Assembly: GCA_035629475.1 (NCBI GenBank)
Contig: DASPHS010000006.1
Location: 1-14,982 of the forward strand
Direction: 5' to 3'
Source of the DNA: JARIHD01 sp035629475
Lineage (GTDB): Bacteria > Patescibacteriota > Saccharimonadia > Saccharimonadales > UBA4665
DNA length: 14,982 nucleotides
Part shown: positions 14,106 to 14,982 of the stretch, piece after piece
Layout of the letters: every line of letters begins with the position of its first letter
How positions within the stretch are numbered: position 1 is the first letter of the stretch
Made by a program: the position numbers and the translations under genes
Notes under the pieces: model-generated
Told to the model about the DNA's origin: nothing
The model's input: the letters and a program-made list of their open reading frames with translations, nothing else
The model's database searches: none

Positions 14106-14982
14106 GGCCGAGCAAAGAGCACCAGGTAGATAGCGGCCGAGGCAGCTTGCGCTGCGAGCCATCCCCAAGCCAAAGCTAACAGGCCATGTCGTACGGTTAT
14201 GAACGCCGTGCCCACGACCAAGATGGCGTTGACGGCATTCATAGCAAAGTAGGCAAAGGACCGTTTTTGAATATTTAGCCAGGTATCACCAATCCAGTTG
14301 ATGCCAATGAATAAGCTGGCGGCACAGAGCAGGAGCAGTGGCAGATAGCCGTTGCTGACGTAAGCGGGGCCGTACAAATGCAACAGACCCCAGCCCGCAA
14401 GTGCCAAGCCGATCGCTGCCGGTATAAGCAGCTGATACATGTGCCGTATGGCTTTTGCTAGGTGCACCGTGGGCTTTCCGTTGTCCTGCTGGGAGGCTTC
14501 CGAAAACAGTGCGGTTGCGGTGGCATTGCAAATAATGCCCAAAAAGGCTGCCAACTGCATAGGCATATAGAAGTAAGCGGCTTGTGCCGCACCGATATTG
14601 TTCAAGACCAGAATGGGCAGTACGGTGCTGGGCAGAATGCCAAGCATGCCGCCAAAGTAATTACTGGCCGCAAATGATGTATGGCCGCGCAGCTCATCGA
14701 GTCGTGGCTTGAAAGCCGCGCCCCGCAGCAGGCGGACAATGACAATAATGTTATAGATCGCACCGAGCGCCAGCATGATGACATAGGTGCCAACAATGCC
14801 CTGCAGTCCCGCATGCACCACAAAGAATGGCAGTACCAGGCGGGGGATATTCACGATGGCGGCCCGCAGCAATATGTAGTGGCCCTTGCGGAACGACATA
14901 AGCGTGCCATCCAGGAGCGCACTCAGCGCATTGCCGACAATCAATGAGATCAGCAATGTACCAAGCAGGGCAGAGCTTGCCA
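14075..14982 (-). CDS. Polysaccharide flippase, MVF/Wzx superfamily (N-terminus beyond window)
   Basis: The minus-strand frame is open to the window edge, upstream residues continue (ASSALLGTLLISLIVGNA), and no start with a ribosome site is seen, so the gene is truncated by the window rather than beginning at the in-frame TTG at 14956. The visible 301 residues hold about eight hydrophobic segments separated by short polar loops. Motifs include SFAASNYFGGMLGILPSTVL and YFYMPMQLAAFLGIICNATA, and the pattern PRL-LPFFVVHAGLQGIVGTYV, typical of oligosaccharide flippases. These proteins move lipid-linked oligosaccharides across the membrane, which matches the GT operon that converges on it. About 150-200 residues are probably missing. 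The stop at 14075 lies inside the neighbouring GT gene. Confidence 0.8.
   Translation of the reverse strand, partial: ASSALLGTLLISLIVGNALSALLDGTLMSFRKGHYILLRAAIVNIPRLVLPFFVVHAGLQGIVGTYVIMLALGAIYNIIVIVRLLRGAAFKPRLDELRGHTSFAASNYFGGMLGILPSTVLPILVLNNIGAAQAAYFYMPMQLAAFLGIICNATATALFSEASQQDNGKPTVHLAKAIRHMYQLLIPAAIGLALAGWGLLHLYGPAYVSNGYLPLLLLCAASLFIGINWIGDTWLNIQKRSFAYFAMNAVNAILVVGTAFITVRHGLLALAWGWLAAQAASAAIYLVLFARPQVRRFMTRS

Noticed and set aside
1..14982. CRISPR array, tRNA, rRNA, insertion sequence or attachment site
   Set aside because: I saw no regularly spaced direct repeats, no cloverleaf-like stretch, no transposase and no integrase in the window. The virion-like cassette has no flanking direct repeats that I could find by eye.

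Overview
The window (about 15 kb, moderately GC-rich) looks like a chromosomal segment of a Candidatus Saccharibacteria (TM7) or closely related CPR bacterium. Three things point there: a FolC-type Mur ligase with the P-loop GTSGKTST; a short tail-fibre-like protein starting MARLPVPGSDENEWGDVLN, a type I associate with Saccharibacteria; and tightly packed operons of surface-glycan genes. The assignment rests on recognition of protein style, not on a marker gene, so it is an inference.

Layout. (1) 1-3779, plus strand: a terminator-like hairpin from an upstream gene, then a proline-rich protein with a C-terminal membrane anchor, a FolC-like ligase, an unrecognised protein and a DUF6308-family protein. 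The genes are close together and probably co-transcribed. (2) 3780-4034: a convergent intergenic gap with no convincing gene or strong terminator. (3) 4035-6689, minus strand: a three-gene cassette of bacteriophage-virion character. It encodes a short tail-fibre-like protein, a beta-rich virion-like protein and a clan GH-A glycoside hydrolase whose barrel is interrupted by a phage-tail type beta domain. None of the three has a visible signal peptide. (4) 6690-6967: an AT-rich divergent regulatory region with a perfect 10-bp-arm inverted repeat and, on the minus strand, a hairpin plus U-rich leader. (5) 6968-14105, plus strand: a five-gene operon in which every junction overlaps by 1-8 bases. 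It encodes a DUF1616-like membrane-anchored protein, a GT4 glycosyltransferase, a tandem double GT4 fusion, a DUF2206-like multi-spanning membrane protein and a third GT4-like enzyme. (6) 14075-14982, minus strand: the C-terminal part of a polysaccharide flippase (MVF/Wzx superfamily), running off the window and overlapping the preceding gene tail to tail.

Regions 5 and 6 together read as a machine for building and exporting a cell-surface glycan. Cytoplasmic GT4 enzymes would assemble a lipid-linked oligosaccharide and the flippase would move it across the membrane. The DUF2206 GT-C-like protein, perhaps with the DUF1616 protein, may act on the outer face. The virion-like cassette of region 3 is transcribed divergently from this operon, with a shared control region. 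No capsid, terminase, portal or integrase gene is visible, so it is either a remnant or a co-opted glycan-binding and glycan-cleaving tail module. That cassette, and the domain insertion in its glycosidase, are the most interesting things here.
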